Shown here: positions 59,819-64,000 of the stretch, piece after piece
Layout: each line of letters begins with the position of its first letter
Position numbering within the stretch: the first letter of the stretch is position 1
DNA from: Chionoecetes opilio
Lineage: Eukaryota > Arthropoda > Malacostraca > Decapoda > Majidae
Direction of reading: 5' to 3'
DNA length: 64,000 nucleotides
NCBI GenBank assembly: GCA_016584305.1
Contig: JACEEZ010018526.1
Span: 116,914 to 180,913 of the forward strand
The notes under the pieces: model-generated
Databases searched by the model: none
Told to the model about the DNA's origin: nothing
What the model saw: only the letters and a program-made list of their open reading frames with translations
Position numbers and translations under genes: made by a program

Positions 59819-60399
59819 ATATTATATATATTTAATCTTATATATATATTATATCGTTTATATATATAGATACTATATATATATATTTATATATATAGTA
59901 GTATATATATGTTTTTTTAATGGGTGCGTGAATGGTGTGAGGGTGATTGGGTATTGGGTGAGTGAATGTGGGTGTGTGTTGATGGGTAATGTGAGTGAAT
60001 GGGTTGAGGGTGTGATGGTTAATGGTTGAGTGACTGGGTTGGGGTTGATGGGTGTGGGAATAGGTGGGGGGTGGATGGTTAATTGTGTGATTGAATGGGT
60101 GTGTGGTGATGGGTAATGGGTGGGAGGTGATGGGTTATTGTGAGTGGAATGGGTGTGTGGTGATGGGGTAATGGTGGGGGTGATGGGTAATGGGTGGGGG
60201 TATGGGTAATGGGTGATTGAATGGGTTTTTGGGTGATGTGAAATGGTTTGGCGTTAATACATACATTTCTACATCCATGATTTGCATGAAAGTGTAGAAG
60301 GGGCTATGGAGAGTCTGTGGTTTGGTGGTGGGCCGAGGACCACAATAGCCCTCCGCCAGGAGCTAGCCCAAAAAGTCCGCCCGAGGGCGGCTTGGCGGC
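59819..60399. repeat. AT-rich tract, GGGTGATGGGTAAT-type minisatellite, and short spacer
   Basis: TATATA-rich sequence (59820-59910) is followed by irregular tandem repeats of GGGTGATGGGTAATG/GTGTG character (59928-60245). Spacer with GGCGG-type sequence follows to 60399. No gene. Confidence 0.8.
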
Positions 60400-60830
60400 T
60401 AGTATTCTATATAGTCGAGAATGACTAACGAAACTTTTTTTATGCTCAACACGACACTTGGCGTCACTTTTCTAGTTACAATGATTATAAGTCCCTATTT
60501 CAGCCAATTTCAACAAGGACGTGATACTTCCAAGTAGTCCTTAAAACCCACAAATTACCACAAACTTACTACAAGACATCAACATATGATAGGCATTGCT
60601 AGATTAATCAAACAATCAGTATTAGTATTATCAGTTTAATATTATTATCCCTATTTAAGCCACCCATTGCGATTGTCAAGTACTTTAGATAAAACAGTTA
60701 TATTATATACTGTATGTCAAAAATTCACACACAAGGAACACACACACACCCACACACTTACAGTTACCCGAAATGGTTACAAGCTGCCAAAATGTAGCTC
60801 TTCCACACACATAAAAAGGAAAGTGATATT
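60400..60830 (+). repeat. repeated module, copy 3, hairpin deleted
   Basis: Matches 58830-59290 from TATTCTATATAGTCGAGAATGA onward. At 60776-60800 the hairpin is reduced to a single AAGCTGCC remnant. Confidence 0.85.
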
Positions 60831-60923
60831 CACACACACACACACACCACAACACAGCACGACACAGACACAGACACAGACACAACAGACACAAGACACA
60901 ACACAGCACAGACACAGACACAG

Positions 60924-60955
<32 letters not shown>

Positions 60956-61337
60956 ACACACACACACACAGACACAGACACAGACACAGACACAGACACA
61001 GACACAGACACAGACACAGACCCAGACACAGCCACAGACACAGACACAGACACACAGACAACACAGACACAGACACACAGACACAGACACAGACACACAC
61101 ACAGACCAGACCAGACACAGACACAGACACGACACAGACTACAGACACAGACCAGACACAGACACAGACACAACACACACACACTACCCACACCACACAA
61201 CACAACACACGGACCAGACGACAGACACAGACTACAGACAACAGACACAGACACCAGACCCAACACAGACACACACACACACCAACACTATGACACCACA
61301 CACACGACACACACACACACACAGACACAGACACAGA

Positions 61338-61399
<62 letters not shown>

Positions 61400-62488
61400 A
61401 GACACAGACACAGACACGAGACACAGACCACAGACACACACACAAAACACCACACACACGACCAGACACAACACAGACAAGACCCCACACACAGCACACA
61501 CACACAGCACACACACACACACACCACACACACACAACCACACACACACACACACACACAGCCAGACACAGAAGCACACACCACACAACTAACACACCAT
61601 ACACAACACACAAACACACAACAGACACGACACAGACACAGACCACACACACACACCACAGACACAGACACAGACACAGACCAACACACAGACACAGACA
61701 CACACACAGACACACACCACAGCACACACCACACACACCCCACGGCACACACACACAACACAAGACACAGACCATACACACAGGCAACCAGACACGACAC
61801 AGACACACACACAGACCAAGACACACAGAAAACACACCACACCACACACACACACACACACACTACACAGACACACACACAGACACAGACCAGACACAGA
61901 CACAGAAACACAGAACACACACAGACTACAGACACAGAACACAGAACACGACACAGAACACAACACACCACACACACACACACACACCACACACACACCA
62001 CACACACAACACTACAGACCAGTACACAGACACAGACACACACAGACACACACCCACCACACAGACACACACACAAGCACACAGACACACACACACACAC
62101 ACACAGACACAGACGACAGACATCAGACCAGACACAGACACACACACAGACACACACACACCACAGAACACAGACCCAGCACAGACACACAGACACACAC
62201 ACACAACGACACACACCCACACACACACACACACATACACAGACACAGACACAGACACAGACACACACACACACCACAGACAGCAGACACATGACTACAG
62301 ACACACACACACACACAGACACACCACAGACACAGACACCAACAACACCACACACAGACACAGACACAGACGACACACAGAACACACAACACAGACACAA
62401 CCACACACCACACACACCACACACACACACACACACAGACACAGACACACACACACCACCACACCACACACACACACACACACACACT
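60831..62488. repeat. ~1.65-kb (CA)n/(CAGACA)n array
   Basis: Long compound array with hexamer CAGACA blocks and many single-base drop-outs typical of raw long-read sequence. No genes. Confidence 0.97.
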
Positions 62489-63160
62489 TATACCCCTAAA
62501 GCCCAAGAATTTTTTTTCCACTAATATATAAATCGTCTGTTGTTAGCATTAATGAGAAAAGTACGAATATACCAAATTAGCTAGTGGACAAGGAGTACTA
62601 AATAGATCATATCTATAAAGTCTTTGGCCCTATATTCCAAAAAGCTCTTATGGTATACCCAAAGTACAATGGAAATTACGTTCTGGGCCTGAAGGGGTTA
62701 AGTTACTCCTTTCCCTTCACCTCTTCATCATGTATTCATAAGAGGAGCTGCAATACCCAAGTCGTTAAATATGTTTTTAAGTAAATAAGTTAAGTAAGTT
62801 AAGAATAATTTTTAAGTTAAGTTGAATGTTTAAGTTAAATATTTGTTTTAAGTAAATATTTTTCCTTTCTCCAGCAGATAAGAAGGCGGCGTCATGACGA
62901 TTCGTAAGGAAGGACGGAAGGAAGGGAGGAACGTGGTGAGTGTTGATTTCCATTGTTTTTTCGCTACATTTCAGCCTATAGTGCCTGTAGGCAGTGACCT
63001 CCAGGGCTGTGATGATAGGCCGCAGGTAGGATTGTTATAGTGACGCCTGTGATTAGAGGCTCATGCCGTGTCCTCCGATGCACTCGAAGGTAGAGTGAAT
63101 GGGCAGCATGTTGGTTTTCTTAGGCCACTCGACTGTGCAGAAATGTTTTAAGTTGATTTT
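62489..63160. other. no gene recognised; probable SINE body at its right end
   Basis: Contains a short AAGTTAAGTTA-type simple repeat (62770-62870). About 62950-63160 may be the body of the minus-strand tRNA-derived element whose head is at 63161-63232. Confidence 0.45.
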
Positions 63161-63232
63161 GGCACTCCTCGGGGATCGAACTCTGCACCCCGAACATACC
63201 ATATTCAGGCGCTAACCACTCTGCCATCGCTT
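63161..63232 (-). mobile_element. tRNA-like SINE head, second family
   Basis: The minus strand has GATGGCAGAGTGGTTAGCGC (A-box) and GAGTTCGATCCCCGAGGAG (B-box) about 30 bases apart. The acceptor arms do not pair well, so it is taken as a SINE head rather than a tRNA gene. Confidence 0.65.
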
Positions 63233-63250
63233 ACACAATGTTGGTGATTG

Positions 63251-63373
63251 CGAGAGAGAGAGAGGAGAGAGAGAGAGAGAAGAGAAGAGAGAGAGAAGAG
63301 AGAGAGAGGAAGAGATAAAGAGAGAGAGGAGAGAAGGAAGAATAAAGAGAGGGAGAGAGAGAGAGAGAGAGAG

Positions 63374-63410
<37 letters not shown>

Positions 63411-63417
63411 GAGAGAG
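63251..63417. repeat. (GA)n microsatellite
   Basis: GA repeats with GGA/AAG interruptions. Confidence 0.95.
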
Positions 63418-63780
63418 TGTGAGTGTGAGTGTGAGTGTGAGTGTGAGTGTGAGTGTGAGTGTGAGTGTGATGTGAGTGTGAGTGTGAGTGTGAGTGGAGT
63501 GTGAGTGTTAGTGTGAGTGTGAGTGTTAGTGTTCGTGTGTAGTGGAGTGTGAGTGTGAGTGTGAGTGTGAGTGTGAGTGTTATGTGAGTGTGGAGTTTTG
63601 AGTGTGAGTGTGAAGTGTGAGTGTGAGTGTGAGTGTTAGTGTGAGTGTGAGTTTGAGTGTGGTGTGATTGTGATTGGTGAGTGGGTGAGTGTGGTGGTGG
63701 TGTGAGTGTGAGTGTGATTGTGAGTGGGAGTGTGAGTGTGAGTGTGTAGTGTGAGTTGAGTGTTGAGTGTGAGTGTGTGA
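63418..63780. repeat. (GTGTGA)n hexanucleotide array
   Basis: About 360 bp of GTGTGA/GAGTGT hexamers, more irregular to the right. Confidence 0.95.
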
Positions 63781-63788
63781 GAGAGAGA

Positions 63789-63915
63789 TACTTGATACTT
63801 GAAATACTTGATACTTGGATACTTGATACTTGATACTTGATACTTGATACTTGAACTTGATACTTGATACTTGATACTTGATACTTGATACTTGATACTT
63901 GATACTTGATACTTT
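63789..63915. repeat. (GATACTT)n heptanucleotide array
   Basis: About 17 copies of the GATACTT heptamer with a few one-base slips. It abuts the hexanucleotide array directly. Confidence 0.95.
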
Positions 63916-64000
63916 GATAGTTTATTTGGCTTGGTGTCAATACATATTGTTTCATAATCAATATCCAGTCGTTATAAGCCCCGGTCCATTAAGCCCACGC

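Noticed and set aside
54450..62487. Very long Cys/Val and His/Thr open frames
   Set aside because: Translations of (CA)n and (CAGACA)n arrays on both strands.
63789..63915. Telomere-type repeat
   Set aside because: The heptamer GATACTT is not a known arthropod telomere repeat (TTAGG) and the array is interstitial.

Overview
The window is eukaryotic, repeat-dominated and of very uneven sequence quality. Three things point to a decapod crustacean, probably a crab: tRNA-Val-derived SINEs with (CA)n tails, abundant dinucleotide microsatellites, and a mixture of jockey/CR1-like non-LTR, hAT and Academ-like transposons. This assignment is inference. There are no prokaryotic genes, operons or CRISPR arrays. 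Only one intact, recognisable protein-coding gene is present: a secreted PDGF/VEGF-like cystine-knot growth factor at 39999-40448.

Layout. 1-1925 is almost pure homopolymer runs and looks like failed base-calling. 1926-8580 is homopolymer-inflated sequence with local fold-back inverted repeats and a tRNA-derived SINE; it also holds an inverted copy of a locus seen again at 54.5-57 kb. 8632-9140 encodes a putative secreted protein with a 26-residue tandem repeat, broken by a 7-bp deletion, and runs into a (GA)n array. 9.4-11.5 kb has no recognised gene.

11.5-41.05 kb is the core. About 3.6-kb tandem units each carry a non-LTR reverse-transcriptase fragment, a spacer with a (GGGCA)n array, a TATA promoter, the VEGF-like gene, and a 21-bp hairpin. 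Units on the right (24.79-41.05 kb) are clean and nearly identical. Those on the left (11.5-23.5 kb) are an error-rich, inverted mirror image sharing private variants with the right arm. One unit per arm contains the same insertion of a 5.6-5.7 kb DNA transposon with TIRs of about 150 bp and a 3-bp TSD (ACA/TGT). Its decayed protein combines a DDE-like segment, an XPG/FEN-like nuclease motif set and a Cys-rich C-terminus, which matches the Academ superfamily (XPG-bearing type). In the middle right unit the VEGF promoter and gene are replaced by a non-LTR RNase H fragment, an assembly gap and a hAT-type terminus.

41-52 kb is single-copy flank with SINEs, a 358-bp tandem duplication, and a nest of elements. 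There, a non-LTR retrotransposon 3' end is interrupted by a 1.0-kb TIR element and a 3.16-kb hAT transposon with a perfect 8-bp TSD. It ends in a 31-bp minisatellite tail.

52.5-64 kb is satellite-like. It has two 47-bp minisatellite arrays, four copies of a 0.4-0.65 kb module (two with an 18-bp perfect hairpin), kilobase-scale (CA)n and (CAGACA)n arrays, and terminal (GA)n, (GTGTGA)n and (GATACTT)n arrays. There are N gaps at 36309-36682 and 53571-54000.
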